DNA from: Colwellia piezophila ATCC BAA-637
GTDB taxonomy: Bacteria > Pseudomonadota > Gammaproteobacteria > Enterobacterales > Alteromonadaceae
Direction of reading: 5' to 3'
Assembly (NCBI RefSeq): GCF_000378625.1
Contig: NZ_KB905160.1
Location: 411,619 to 475,618 of the forward strand
DNA length: 64,000 bases
Below are positions 45,698 through 55,833 of this stretch, piece after piece. The number at the start of each line of letters is the position of its first letter. Within the stretch, counting starts at the first letter, position 1. Position numbers and translations under genes: made by a program. A model generated the notes under the pieces. That model saw nothing but the letters and a program-made list of their open reading frames with translations, had not been told where the DNA came from and did no database searches.

Positions 45698-47092
45698 ATG
45701 TTAACGATTGAAAACTTGAAACATCCAAAATTAAATATTGCTCATTGGCACGTGAGTCCAAAGCAAAACTGGTGTGTAATGGGCAGGAACGGCTCAGGTA
45801 AACAATACCTAGATATGTTGCTTAGCGGTGACTTACAGCCCAAATCGGTCGATAAAATGGCGATGCCGGCGGCTAAGAATGTTGCCGTGGTATCATTAGA
45901 AAAACAACAAGAAATTTACGAAAATGAATTAAAAATTGATGCCACTAATTTCATCGATAAAAATGATGTCGGCACCAAGGTTAAAGATTTTCTGCCCGTT
46001 GATAAGCTCAGTGATCCCTTAATCGCACTCTTTGGTTTGGCCAATGATATGGAAAAAGGTTACCGGCAACTCAGTACGGGTGAAGGGCGAAAAGTCTTAT
46101 TATTACAAGCGGTTTTATCTCTCGTTGATCAAGAGGGCAATAAACTCATTGTCTGTGATAATCCATTTGATAGCCTAGATAAAGCATCCTGTATTGCCTT
46201 ATCAACAGCATTAGAGCATTTGTCGAACAGACAAATAACTGTGCTGCTACTGTTGAGCAATCGCCAGGATATACCCCATTGGTGTACGCATATTTCCTTG
46301 ATAGCACAAGGTCAATTGAGTGCTATTGGTCAATTAACAGAAAGTGAAACTGTTAGACAACTCGATGATTTTTTTAAGCCCGTTGTTGAACAAGATGGCT
46401 GGCCTGAGCCTTATCACAAACTGTCTGATTATCAGCAGTCTTATTTAGTGAAGTTAAATAATGGTAAGGTCAGTTATGGTGGTAAATCAGTATTTGAAAA
46501 CTTAGATGTTACCATCAAACCACTGCAACATACGTTAATTACCGGTGCTAATGGCAGCGGCAAGTCGACTTTATTGCAATTGATCACTGGCGATTGCCCT
46601 CAGTGTTACAGTAACGATTTACATGTACTCGGCTATAAGAGAGGGTCAGGAGAGAGCATCTGGCAGTTGAAAAAACATATGGGCATAGTCAGTGCTGAAT
46701 TACATCGACAATACCGAGTAAATAGCGACTTACTTACTGTAGTTGTCTCAGGATTCTATGATTCTATCGGTTTATATCAACAACCGGAGCAGCATAAAAC
46801 AGAGTTGGCTCGTCAGTGGCTAAAAAAGGTCGGCCTGTTGCAGTACCAACACACAAGTTTTCAAAGCTTGAGTTATGGTGAGCAAAGGTTAGCGTTGATC
46901 GCTAGAGCGCTAGTTAAATCCCCGTACTTATTGATTTTAGATGAACCAACCCAGGGATTGGATGAAGTAAATCGACAACGGGTGCTGAACTTTATCACAC
47001 ATTTAGAAAGCCAGCGTCACAGCACCATGTTATTGGTGAGTCATCGAGAAGATGAATATTTGCCGTTATTTAAACAGCGCATCAGCCTGTAA
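45698..47092 (+). CDS. modF: ModF-like tandem ABC ATPase
   Basis: 464 aa with two ATP-binding domains and no membrane part, as in ModF/PhrA. Domain 1: MGRNGSGKQ as Walker A, with Gln in place of Ser/Thr, and LSTGEGRKVLLLQA / LIVCDNP; domain 2: GANGSGKSTLL, LSYGEQRLALIARAL, LLILDEPTQGLDE. The altered first Walker A suggests a non-hydrolysing site. Molybdate transport genes are not nearby, so the ModF role is by family only. Usual length is about 490 aa. Confidence 0.85.
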   Translation: MLTIENLKHPKLNIAHWHVSPKQNWCVMGRNGSGKQYLDMLLSGDLQPKSVDKMAMPAAKNVAVVSLEKQQEIYENELKIDATNFIDKNDVGTKVKDFLPVDKLSDPLIALFGLANDMEKGYRQLSTGEGRKVLLLQAVLSLVDQEGNKLIVCDNPFDSLDKASCIALSTALEHLSNRQITVLLLLSNRQDIPHWCTHISLIAQGQLSAIGQLTESETVRQLDDFFKPVVEQDGWPEPYHKLSDYQQSYLVKLNNGKVSYGGKSVFENLDVTIKPLQHTLITGANGSGKSTLLQLITGDCPQCYSNDLHVLGYKRGSGESIWQLKKHMGIVSAELHRQYRVNSDLLTVVVSGFYDSIGLYQQPEQHKTELARQWLKKVGLLQYQHTSFQSLSYGEQRLALIARALVKSPYLLILDEPTQGLDEVNRQRVLNFITHLESQRHSTMLLVSHREDEYLPLFKQRISL

Positions 47093-47180
47093 ATTGCTAG
47101 CGTTTAGACAACTGAACGCTAGCTCAATGTAGTTCAGGTTAAAAATGAGCGCTTAATTCTCTATTGTTAAGTATCTAAAG

Positions 47181-48107
47181 TTAATTCTCTAAACCATGTA
47201 CACAACGTAGTAGCGTTTCTTCTGCGCTATCTAAATGTTTTTCCAAGCTCATAATAGCGCCGGCGGTATTATGAGTAATCAAGTTGTTTAATAAATCAAT
47301 ATGCTCGTGAACGGCAACGGTAAAACGTTCGAGTTCACCGGTTTTATCCCATTGGTAATGGTAATGGCAAACAAATGAGACAATATCGAAAAACTGACTG
47401 GTGAATCTATTCTTGGTACTTTTTTGAATGATATAGTGTAATTCTCTGTCCATATCAGGAAACTCGAGATAACGATTTTCCATGTCAGCACCAATTTCTT
47501 CATGTTTGGCTAATAACCGTCGAAGCTCTTGCCAAACGATATGCTCTTTAGGGAATTTTAATAATTCAGTTAGGGCACGCATTTCAACCATTTGTCGAAA
47601 TGATATTAATTCACGGGCAAAATCTTCATCAAATTTAACCATTTTCCAACGACCACGAGGGATTTTTTCAATCAAGCCATTATTTGAAAATTTAATTAAA
47701 AATTCCCGCACCGTTATGGTCGTACAACCTGAACTCTTGGCTAAACTTAATTCTGAAAATCTGTCACCAGGCAAAATTTTACCGGTATGAATAAGATTGA
47801 GGAAATACTTCTCTATTTGTACATCCTTAGTGGAGTTGCTGTTTTCAATATCAAAGTAATCTTGTGCCGTTGGTTGACGCAGCACTACTTTATGTGGGCC
47901 ATCTCTTTTAATGATGTCAGCGTCACATAAGTGCTCAACGGCCACTCTTACAGTGGTCCGGCTAATATTGAGTGATTTAGTTAACTCAATATCGTTAGGG
48001 ATTATGACTTGGTCATCATCTAAATCATCTATTAATTTCAAGATGCTATTAATAGTCTTTTTAATTAAGTAGGTTTTCTTACTCACGGTGGTCCCTTTAT
48101 CTTTCAT
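47181..48107 (-). CDS. GntR/FCD regulator with two winged helices
   Basis: 308 aa, longer than typical GntR/FCD proteins (about 230-250). There are two winged-helix units: one around residues 14-75 (DIELTKSLNISRTTVRVAVEHLCDADIIKRDG) and a second, canonical one around 98-160 (GDRFSELSLAKSSGCTTITVREFLIKFSNNGLIEKIPRGRWKM). The FCD effector domain follows, with conserved His in DRELHYIIQ, VAVHEHIDLL and EKHLDSAEE. Divergent from the TonB receptor, and probably controls both it and the sugar cluster through the shared motif. Effector perhaps a sugar acid; inferred. Confidence 0.87.
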   Translation of the reverse strand: MKDKGTTVSKKTYLIKKTINSILKLIDDLDDDQVIIPNDIELTKSLNISRTTVRVAVEHLCDADIIKRDGPHKVVLRQPTAQDYFDIENSNSTKDVQIEKYFLNLIHTGKILPGDRFSELSLAKSSGCTTITVREFLIKFSNNGLIEKIPRGRWKMVKFDEDFARELISFRQMVEMRALTELLKFPKEHIVWQELRRLLAKHEEIGADMENRYLEFPDMDRELHYIIQKSTKNRFTSQFFDIVSFVCHYHYQWDKTGELERFTVAVHEHIDLLNNLITHNTAGAIMSLEKHLDSAEETLLRCVHGLEN

Positions 48108-48157
48108 TACACTTTAATAACATAAAATCACTTGTTGTTAGCGGTATTTCGTTATAA

Positions 48158-48175
48158 AAAAGTACATGTTCTTTT
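48158..48175. promoter_or_regulatory. Candidate autoregulatory operator of the GntR gene
   Basis: An 18-bp near-perfect palindrome AAAAGTACATGTTCTTTT; only the pair around ACATGT is imperfect. It lies 51 bp upstream of the GntR start in the divergent region. A second candidate, 48339-48364, is nearer the receptor. Confidence 0.4.
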
Positions 48176-48338
48176 CCATAGTGACAATTTAAATGACTTT
48201 CACCTTATAGGCAACAATTTAGTGCTATTGAGCCCTAAACAGTCGTATTTCCCTTGTTCTTGTTTTGTTTGAATAAATTTTAAAGAGGTGAAAATAAATA
48301 CTTATTAACCTTTACATTTCATTACACATTGGTTAGCT

Positions 48339-48364
48339 TCTGTATTATTAAATATAAAAACACA
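48339..48364. promoter_or_regulatory. Candidate operator of the TonB receptor gene
   Basis: Shares TCTGT, the centre TTAAATATAAAAA and ACA with 36982-37009. Located 59 bp before the receptor ATG, in or near its promoter. The second motif half is less palindromic than the copy at 36982. Confidence 0.55.
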
Positions 48365-48422
48365 TTTAATCGATAACTATAATAAATGATAAAAATCATA
48401 AATTAATGCATTTGGGGGAAGT

Positions 48423-51400
48423 ATGAAGCAACTACCGAGTAAAAAACGACTGGTTATTGCATGTGCACATGCAATGGCTTTAATGTTTGCGCAGCAGGCT
48501 ATTTCAGCAGAAGAGCCGGCAAAAGATAAATTAGTGACGTCAGCAAATGATAACGCTGAGCAAATAGCTAAAAAACAGCAAACTATTAAAGATAGTGACA
48601 ACCTTGAAGTAATTGAAGTCACTGGCTACCAAAGTTCAATTGAAAAAGCCTTATCAAGAAAGCGGAATGCCAATGGTGTTGTTGACGCTATTATCGCCGA
48701 AGATATAGGTAAAATGGCCGACTCGAATGTGGCTGAAGCTATGCAACGAATGACAGGTGTTTCCATTAACCGTGAAGGTGGTGAAGGTACTACGGTGAGT
48801 ATTCGTGGTTTAGGCCCTGAAATGAACCAAGTATCGTTAAATGGCCAAGTTATTACCGGCGGTAGCGATGGTGGTGCGGTTAGCTTTGATACTATGTCTG
48901 CCGATATGCTTAGTTCCATTGAAATAATTAAAACCCCGAGTGCTAGTACGGAAGAAGGTAGTTTAGGCGGAAAAATTAATCTTAATACCGTGCGGCCTTT
49001 AGAACGAAAAAATGCTTCTTTTACCGGACAAGTAAAGGAAAATTATAATGATTTAGCCGATCAAGTTGATCCTAGCGTACAGTTAAACTACATAGACCAA
49101 TTTCTTGATAATAGTTTTGGTATTGCTTTTGGTACAACTTATGAACGTCGCCGTAGCCGTACCGATCAAGTAGGCACTTTTGGCTGGGCCGGTAGTGAGT
49201 TTACTCATGACACCGATGGCCGTTTATATATGCAAGACGATGCGGAAAATATCTACCGCTTCGATCAATACGGCGCTAACGTATATGATTATGATGGCTC
49301 AGCGTCTGACGTCTCTTTAGATAACCTAACCGAAGCCTCCCAGTTAGGTTATATCCCGACGATATTTAATTCCAGTTATTCACTACAAGATCGCATTCGA
49401 ACAGGCGCTAACTTAACGCTTCAATATAGACCGAGCGATTCTTTAGACTTCTATTTAGATGCCTCACACACCCAACTTGATACCACTCGCACTAAAAGTA
49501 TCATTCGTAATAGTTTTACTAAGGGTGAAAAAGGTTTACTTGCCGATGATGCACTGAATTTATATTCGGGAGCAGAAATTGACCCTGAGAGCCAAACGGT
49601 TACAAATTTGGTCAATTATAAAGGCGGTCGTAACCAAACGTTCCAAAGTCAGCAAGAGATCACCAATACTACGGTCGCTAATTTAGGCTTTGAATATGAC
49701 CTTGATGTATGGAGTGTTTCTGGGCGATTAGGGTATTCTAAAACTACCCAAGAATGGCTTGATGATAATCGTTTTATTTTTGCAAGTTATAAATCATTAC
49801 ATGGTTATTCCTTAGAAGATAATCCAAAAATCCCTGAATATTCATGGATGTCTCGTACGAGTACAGGTGTGCCATTAGACGGACATCCAGTAGAGCACAG
49901 TGTCGTAGACAATCCATATGGCGATCAATTAATCGATGGTGTTTGGTATAACTCACCGAACTCAGCGCATAATCCATTATCTCAGGTTTGGAACAATGAG
50001 CGTGACCTCGATGACTCAACGATAACCGCGCAGCTCGATGCTAAGTATTTACTTGATTCTAACCACTTATCGGCAATTAAATTCGGCGTTAAATATACCG
50101 ATAGAGCGATGACACGTTATCAAGTTGAAAACCTTTTAAGTTTGAGTAATGCTGACAGTGTGCTCGAACCATTGAAAAACACCATTTATTTAGATGACGG
50201 TGCCCACGCAGTAGATTTTCCGGTAGACAACTTTCTTGGTGGTGAAGGGCTTAGCTCAGGTGCCACTCAAGGCGCTGTAACCAATTGGGCTTTTGGTGAC
50301 TTTAACGAAATTAATAATACCTTGTTATCTGCTTATAATACCCTTGGCCTGAATGCCAATGTAGGTGCAGCACCTGCGGCGAGTGTCAGCGAACTACCAT
50401 GGCAAGTGGATTTTCGAGAAAGTTATCAAGTTGATCAACAATTTTTAGCTGGTTATGTACAGGTGGACGTGGACACTCTTGATGGCAGCCTAGTGGGGGA
50501 TTTTGGTGTTCGTGTTGTGCAAACTAAAAATCAGTCCTCAGGGTTTGGTGGCTCAAAAATAACCACTAATGCATGTACTTATATCCCAAGTAGCTTTGAT
50601 GAAAGTGCATGTAAAGCTGAGTTCTTATCTATTGATACCAAACATGATTATACCGAAGTATTACCTACGTCAAATTTCCGTTATCTACTGACTGAAAATT
50701 TGATAACTCGCGTAGCCATCGGTCGAGCCATGGCTCGACCGACTATGCAGCAAATAGCACCCTTTATGAAGCAAAATGTTGCTACTAATTCTCCGCAAAA
50801 TTCAAATCAACGTCAAGGCAACCCTTATTTAGACCCCATGACCGCGTGGCAATATGATTTAGCCATAGAATGGTATTTCGAAAAAGGTGGTTTGTTATCA
50901 GCGGGGCTGTTTTATAAAGATATTGATAGCTTTATATATAACAGTACAGAAATTATTGCGCAGCCATTACTTGATATTCATGGCAACGAATACCTTGTTG
51001 ATTATGGTGAAGAGAACTTAGAGCCGTTAAGAACATATAAAAATATTACCGTCGTTAACGGTGAATCCGCTTCAATTTTCGGCCTAGAAGCCAGTTACTC
51101 GCAAAGCTTTGATCAACTACCCGGCCTTCTATCAGGTTTAGGTGTGGCCTTAAATTACACCTATGCCGATTCAGAAGCCACTTATCGTGGCTCAAATGAG
51201 GAAGGTGAAGAGATCTTTGTGGATACCGCTTTTCAGGGACAGTCAAAGAATACTTATAACACCACCTTATATTGGGAAAAATACGGTCACTCTATGCGTT
51301 TAAGTTATAACTATCGCACGGAATCTTTGTATGAACCAATTAGCTCCGGTACCCAAGATCAGATTTGGTCAGATGCTTATGGACAATTAGATTTTGCCGC

Positions 51401-51590
51401 ACGTTTCAAAGTGAGTGACAGTTTAAGCTTTGGTTTTGATGCGATTAATTTAACCGATGAATCAGCCTATAGATTTCATACCAATGCTTGGGATGGCAAC
51501 CCTGTGGACACGAATGTTTATGAAAACCGTTTAGGTACTTACACCATGACCGGTAGAACATTTCGTTTCACAGTAAATGCTAGGTTTTAA
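48423..51590 (+). CDS. TonB-dependent receptor (large, sugar/oligosaccharide type)
   Basis: 1055 aa. Signal peptide (VIACAHAMALMFAQQAISA), TonB-box-like DNLEVIEVTG, plug domain about 75-200 (ALSRKRNANGVVDAIIAEDIGKMADSNVAEAMQRMTGVSINREGGEGTTVSIRG pattern of TIGR01782-type receptors), beta-barrel and the C-terminal aromatic Phe of outer-membrane porins (FRFTVNARF). This type is often linked to polysaccharide use in Xanthomonas and Alteromonadales. Context (GntR regulator and shared operator with the sugar cluster) suggests uptake of a fucose- or uronate-containing oligosaccharide. Shine-Dalgarno GGGGGAAG. Confidence 0.95.
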   Translation: MKQLPSKKRLVIACAHAMALMFAQQAISAEEPAKDKLVTSANDNAEQIAKKQQTIKDSDNLEVIEVTGYQSSIEKALSRKRNANGVVDAIIAEDIGKMADSNVAEAMQRMTGVSINREGGEGTTVSIRGLGPEMNQVSLNGQVITGGSDGGAVSFDTMSADMLSSIEIIKTPSASTEEGSLGGKINLNTVRPLERKNASFTGQVKENYNDLADQVDPSVQLNYIDQFLDNSFGIAFGTTYERRRSRTDQVGTFGWAGSEFTHDTDGRLYMQDDAENIYRFDQYGANVYDYDGSASDVSLDNLTEASQLGYIPTIFNSSYSLQDRIRTGANLTLQYRPSDSLDFYLDASHTQLDTTRTKSIIRNSFTKGEKGLLADDALNLYSGAEIDPESQTVTNLVNYKGGRNQTFQSQQEITNTTVANLGFEYDLDVWSVSGRLGYSKTTQEWLDDNRFIFASYKSLHGYSLEDNPKIPEYSWMSRTSTGVPLDGHPVEHSVVDNPYGDQLIDGVWYNSPNSAHNPLSQVWNNERDLDDSTITAQLDAKYLLDSNHLSAIKFGVKYTDRAMTRYQVENLLSLSNADSVLEPLKNTIYLDDGAHAVDFPVDNFLGGEGLSSGATQGAVTNWAFGDFNEINNTLLSAYNTLGLNANVGAAPAASVSELPWQVDFRESYQVDQQFLAGYVQVDVDTLDGSLVGDFGVRVVQTKNQSSGFGGSKITTNACTYIPSSFDESACKAEFLSIDTKHDYTEVLPTSNFRYLLTENLITRVAIGRAMARPTMQQIAPFMKQNVATNSPQNSNQRQGNPYLDPMTAWQYDLAIEWYFEKGGLLSAGLFYKDIDSFIYNSTEIIAQPLLDIHGNEYLVDYGEENLEPLRTYKNITVVNGESASIFGLEASYSQSFDQLPGLLSGLGVALNYTYADSEATYRGSNEEGEEIFVDTAFQGQSKNTYNTTLYWEKYGHSMRLSYNYRTESLYEPISSGTQDQIWSDAYGQLDFAARFKVSDSLSFGFDAINLTDESAYRFHTNAWDGNPVDTNVYENRLGTYTMTGRTFRFTVNARF

Positions 51591-51677
51591 TGCTAGGCCT
51601 TAAAGTTAGGCCTTCATGCTAAGTTTCATGAAAAATAAAACTTAGCCAGTTAAAGCAGAAAGCAAATAACAAAGCGC

Positions 51678-51717
51678 TTTATTGCCTGATGATCTTGTTA
51701 GACCAAAGGGCAATAAA
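51678..51717 (+). terminator. Possible hairpin after the receptor gene
   Basis: TTTATTGCC (51678-51686) and GGCAATAAA (51709-51717) form a 9-bp stem with a 22-nt loop, ending 35 bp before the next ATG. It lacks a T tract on the plus strand, so it may be a weak terminator or a leader structure controlling the next gene. Confidence 0.4.
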
Positions 51718-51752
51718 ACACCATAAATAAATGTAAATAAAGGGGAGCCATT

Positions 51753-54700
51753 ATGAATGCTCACTTATGTTTAAAAAGAACAAAAATAGCAGCAGCATTG
51801 TTGTTAGCACTACCCGTTAGTTTCGTTACTAGTTTAGCGACTAACCATGTTAACGCTAAAGAAGCGGTATTTTTAAATAATTCAATACAGCAAGATGAAT
51901 TAGTTAACGCCGGCAAAATTATAACTAAAGATAATAATGATGACGATGTAATCACCTTAGGGGTTAGCTCAACGGCTAAAGCGATTAAACAAGCTATAGT
52001 ACTTGATGCAAATAATGTCGTTTATTCAGCTTACATATCAGACGATGATGATAAAGCCTATGTAATGAAGTTAGTTGATAATGTCTGGGTTTCTGCCAAT
52101 CCGGAAAATACTACCGGTGCAGTTTCAACGGTGGAGTTATTAGCAAAGAAAGATGAAAAAAATGCCACCATCGTCAAGAATAGTTCCCTAGCACTTGCTA
52201 TGGGCACTAATAATGAACCTCATCTTGCCTATGTCGATGAAAACGGTGCCGTGGTTATTGAAAAGTTGGCGATTGATGAAAATGGCATGGCTACCTCGTG
52301 GCAACAAGTTGCTAAAACTGATGGTGTATCGGCACAATTCCTTCGTTTTAAATTAGATTCAAATAACAATCCTTATGTGCTGTATGGCGCTGGCGGTGGC
52401 TCTACAGCCAATGTAACTTTGGTTAAATATGATATCGCTGGCAGTACTTGGTCGACTATTGGTGACCGTGCTATTACCAGTGTTAAGTCTAAGGGCAGTG
52501 TTGCCCAGGCAAGCTTTGCTTTAAACTCAGCCGATGTGCCGTATCTGGCCTTTAACAATGGTACTTTGGGTTTAGATAACAATAAGGTTTATGTACAAAA
52601 ACTAGTTGATGATATCTGGACTACAGTAGGAACGCGCACCAGCTTAGCAACCAATTCAGGTGTAGGCCAATCGATTCGTGCCCTAGAATTTACCGTATCG
52701 AAAGATGACGTGCCGTATGTCTTGGCAGAATCGTTTGCTACACGCTTGTCGGTGGCTAAGTTTACTTCAGACAATAATGAAGATGACTGGCAAGTTATTG
52801 GTGGTCAGAAAATTAACGTACCCTTTCAAACCGGTGGTTTTTCATCAATACCCGCAGATATAAAAATTAATGTTGATGCTCAAGGTACGCCTTACATCGT
52901 TTATCAAGATATCAACTCCCGTGATGCGCTACCTAAAAACCGCATTCGTGTGCTTCGCCTTGAAAGTTTGTTAATTGATGGCGAGTTAACCGATGTTTGG
53001 CAACAAATGGACATTGGCGACGATATTATCGTACCTACCAATAGTTATAGCCATAGATATAATGATGTTGTTTTTGACTCGTACAACCGAGCTTATGTGA
53101 CTTATCAAGATGTTGGTGGCAGCAGTAAAACCAAGGTATTGCGCGCCGATGTTGAAAATAATACCAACGATGAAATGCTTTTCACCCTAGATGAACGCTC
53201 TGCGGACACTAAATACCTAGGCGGTCTTGGCCGTTTTGATGTTGAAACTGATTCGCCGGTTACCCTTGAATTAGTTGATTATGATGATATTCAAGACGAT
53301 TTAAAAACCGCTGATTTATTTGAAATTGACCCGGTAACTCATGAACTTCGTTTAAAGTTTATTGACGACGGGCGTTACAGTAACGGTGAAGACGATATAC
53401 AAGCCAATGATGGTATTAATGACAATGTTGGTTATTTTGGCGTGCCAAGTTATCGCTTTAAAGTAAAGGCAACTAATGCCAGTGGTGTTAGTGGTGAATT
53501 GCCAGTAAGAGTTGAATTTCAAGAAGTTGAAGAGTTTAAAGATAGCAGGCCTTTTGAGTTTAAAGTATTTCCTACTTGCCCTGATACCGGCTGTGCAATC
53601 AATATAAATGAAAATGAAGTAATCCCGTTTGAAGCGATTAAAAGTAAAATTGACCACTTTGAAGTAACGGGTACTTTACCCGATGGCGTTACCGGTTTTG
53701 ATGCCAGTGGTTTTATTACAGAAACTGAAGTTGACGGTGAAGTACAAATTCAACAGGGCAAGGTCAGTTATATTTCTGGTGGTACCGGACAAGCTGAAAA
53801 TGAAGTAACAAACTACCCATTAACGCTCACCGCTTACCCCAATGACAGTGCCGCTGGCTCAGATCCTATCTCATTAGATATTGTTATTACGGTCAGTGAT
53901 ATTGAAATGAATGTGGTCTTTAATGGTGAAATTGATGCGGAAAATCCTGAAGTAGAAGTACCGCCATTAACGCCAGCGCAAGCTTATTCAACAATACTTA
54001 ACGAAAAAGTTGCATACAGTGTAATACCCGATACCGCCATTGCTTTGCGTACCTTTACCATAGAAAACAAACCTGAATGGATGCAACCATTTGATGAGTC
54101 AACAGGTGAACTCACGGGCACACCAAGCTATGAGCAGTCGGGAGAATACAGCGGTATGATCACCGGCCATGGTTTTGATGGTGAACTGGTGGATTACCCA
54201 TTTACCATTACGGTCGAACATGTGCCATTAAACCTTGTGCCGGTGTTTGTTAATGATGTATTTCAAGATGCCTATTTAAGTACCGAAACCAATGAACAAG
54301 ATGATCCCAATACGCATAATGTCAATGAAAATCTTGATATCTCCATAGCGAACATAACCACAGTCGCTGAAGATAAAAAGTATGAGTTTACCCCTAAAGG
54401 GGAAGCTGGAAAGTCTTTTTCAATTGAAGGTATACCTTCATGGGCTGTTTTTGACCCTGATATAGGTTTGGTTTCTGGCACACCAAGTTATACCGACGAA
54501 GGTAACTATAGCTTTACCATCACAGGTTATGGTTTTAATGGTGAAGCCCCAGAAAGTGTCACGGTTGATCTAACTGTTGAACATACTAATGCGCCACCAA
54601 CCATTGAACACATTGAAAATTTTACTACCGAAGAAAATAAAGCCATTTCCATTAATTTAATGGCTTATGTGCCAGCAGTCGATGTTGATGGTGATACGGT

Positions 54701-55025
54701 GTTTTTAGTGCCAGATAGCGTGCAGATTGTTGCCGATAAAGATGGCGAGTTGGGTATAGGTGAGTTAACGCAAACACAAAATGGCTTTATCTATACACCT
54801 GCTACTGGTGATAGGTCTTTAGTTATATTCGAATTTGCCGTATCCGATACCAACGGGGAAATTTACTACGTTAAAAACAAAGATCTACCTAGGGTTGGTA
54901 TTAATGTACAAGCCTATGAAAACCAATCTATTGAGCAAACATCCACCGGTGGGTCATTTGGAGGAGCGCTATTAGCCTTCTTCGGATTAATATTTGGTGC
55001 ACGTTTATCTAAGAGGAAAGTCTAA
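51753..55025 (+). CDS. Large surface protein with propeller and GlyGly-CTERM-like tail
   Basis: 1090 aa, family not fully recognised. Signal peptide (residues about 1-35, VNAK). Residues ~60-470 are propeller-like: repeated 'NxxPYVxY/AFxx' blocks (NNVVYSAYI, NEPHLAYV, NNPYVLYG, DVPYLAFN, TPYIVYQD). The second half has cadherin/putative-Ig-like domains, notably two of ~60 residues with TGELTGTPSYEQSGEYSGMI and IGLVSGTPSYTDEGNYSFTI patterns. The C-terminus is TGGSFGGALLAFFGLIFGARLSKRK, a GlyGly-CTERM/rhombosortase-like signal. Probably anchored or processed at the surface; role perhaps glycan binding. Overlaps the next gene by one base. Confidence 0.82.
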   Translation: MNAHLCLKRTKIAAALLLALPVSFVTSLATNHVNAKEAVFLNNSIQQDELVNAGKIITKDNNDDDVITLGVSSTAKAIKQAIVLDANNVVYSAYISDDDDKAYVMKLVDNVWVSANPENTTGAVSTVELLAKKDEKNATIVKNSSLALAMGTNNEPHLAYVDENGAVVIEKLAIDENGMATSWQQVAKTDGVSAQFLRFKLDSNNNPYVLYGAGGGSTANVTLVKYDIAGSTWSTIGDRAITSVKSKGSVAQASFALNSADVPYLAFNNGTLGLDNNKVYVQKLVDDIWTTVGTRTSLATNSGVGQSIRALEFTVSKDDVPYVLAESFATRLSVAKFTSDNNEDDWQVIGGQKINVPFQTGGFSSIPADIKINVDAQGTPYIVYQDINSRDALPKNRIRVLRLESLLIDGELTDVWQQMDIGDDIIVPTNSYSHRYNDVVFDSYNRAYVTYQDVGGSSKTKVLRADVENNTNDEMLFTLDERSADTKYLGGLGRFDVETDSPVTLELVDYDDIQDDLKTADLFEIDPVTHELRLKFIDDGRYSNGEDDIQANDGINDNVGYFGVPSYRFKVKATNASGVSGELPVRVEFQEVEEFKDSRPFEFKVFPTCPDTGCAININENEVIPFEAIKSKIDHFEVTGTLPDGVTGFDASGFITETEVDGEVQIQQGKVSYISGGTGQAENEVTNYPLTLTAYPNDSAAGSDPISLDIVITVSDIEMNVVFNGEIDAENPEVEVPPLTPAQAYSTILNEKVAYSVIPDTAIALRTFTIENKPEWMQPFDESTGELTGTPSYEQSGEYSGMITGHGFDGELVDYPFTITVEHVPLNLVPVFVNDVFQDAYLSTETNEQDDPNTHNVNENLDISIANITTVAEDKKYEFTPKGEAGKSFSIEGIPSWAVFDPDIGLVSGTPSYTDEGNYSFTITGYGFNGEAPESVTVDLTVEHTNAPPTIEHIENFTTEENKAISINLMAYVPAVDVDGDTVFLVPDSVQIVADKDGELGIGELTQTQNGFIYTPATGDRSLVIFEFAVSDTNGEIYYVKNKDLPRVGINVQAYENQSIEQTSTGGSFGGALLAFFGLIFGARLSKRKV

Positions 55026-55696
55026 TGAAACTTTTTACTGCAACTAAAATGATAAGTGCACTCACCGTGAGCTTATTGATTGCCAATTCTGCTTATGCAG
55101 CCCCAGCTAAGAAAGAAAATCCTTGGTATATACAAGGTAACATCGGTGTTGTTTTTGAAACGGATTCAAGTAAGCAATCTTTGCAAGACTTAACGGCACT
55201 TGGACATGAGGTGACTTCTATTGAGGTTTTAACACCACACAACAGCATACAGTTAGAGCTTGGTTATCAGTTGACGGAACATTTCGCTTTGACTGTTGGT
55301 TATATTGACTTTGGTGATGTTGAATACAATGTCAGTGTTAACAGTAAATACACAGACGATTTGATCAAAGATATCGCTAAAACAGGACCGAAATATGGCA
55401 ATGGTAATACTTTTGGTGTGGTCTACAGTTATGAGCTTCTACCAAGCTTAGTAGCCTCTGTTGATGCGGGTGTATTGTTTTTAGAAAGTGAATACCAGGT
55501 GACATTAAACCTTGGCTCAAACCAAACGCCCATTTATTACACCCAAACAACCAGTGAGAGTTCGACAGAAAAATATGGCGGACTTGGCTTAAGTTACTTC
55601 TTTGATAAGTTTGAAGTCGGTGGCTACTACCGCTATTACGATATAAACGGTGTTGGCTCGCAATGGGCGGGTATTCGTTTAGGTTATCACTTTTAA
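55025..55696 (+). CDS. OmpW-like outer-membrane beta-barrel protein
   Basis: 223 aa with signal peptide (cleaved after AYA, residue 25). Alternating strands with aromatic residues (NPWYIQGNIGVVF, GYQLTEHFALTVGYIDFGDVEY, VGGYYRYYDI, GIRLGYHF) and a C-terminal Phe fit an eight-stranded porin of the OmpA/OmpW type. It starts on the TAATG junction with the preceding large surface protein, so the two are translationally coupled; function not known, perhaps export or anchoring of that protein. Confidence 0.78.
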   Translation: MKLFTATKMISALTVSLLIANSAYAAPAKKENPWYIQGNIGVVFETDSSKQSLQDLTALGHEVTSIEVLTPHNSIQLELGYQLTEHFALTVGYIDFGDVEYNVSVNSKYTDDLIKDIAKTGPKYGNGNTFGVVYSYELLPSLVASVDAGVLFLESEYQVTLNLGSNQTPIYYTQTTSESSTEKYGGLGLSYFFDKFEVGGYYRYYDINGVGSQWAGIRLGYHF

Positions 55697-55833
55697 AACG
55701 ACTTAAATTTAGCGCTGGTCGAACTCATGGCCAGCTCAATATTGAACATATTCAGTTTAAACAATTGGCAATTAAAATAATGACAGCATTAGCTGCTATA
55801 TAAGCCAAATACAATAAGCGTTAGGGGACAAAC

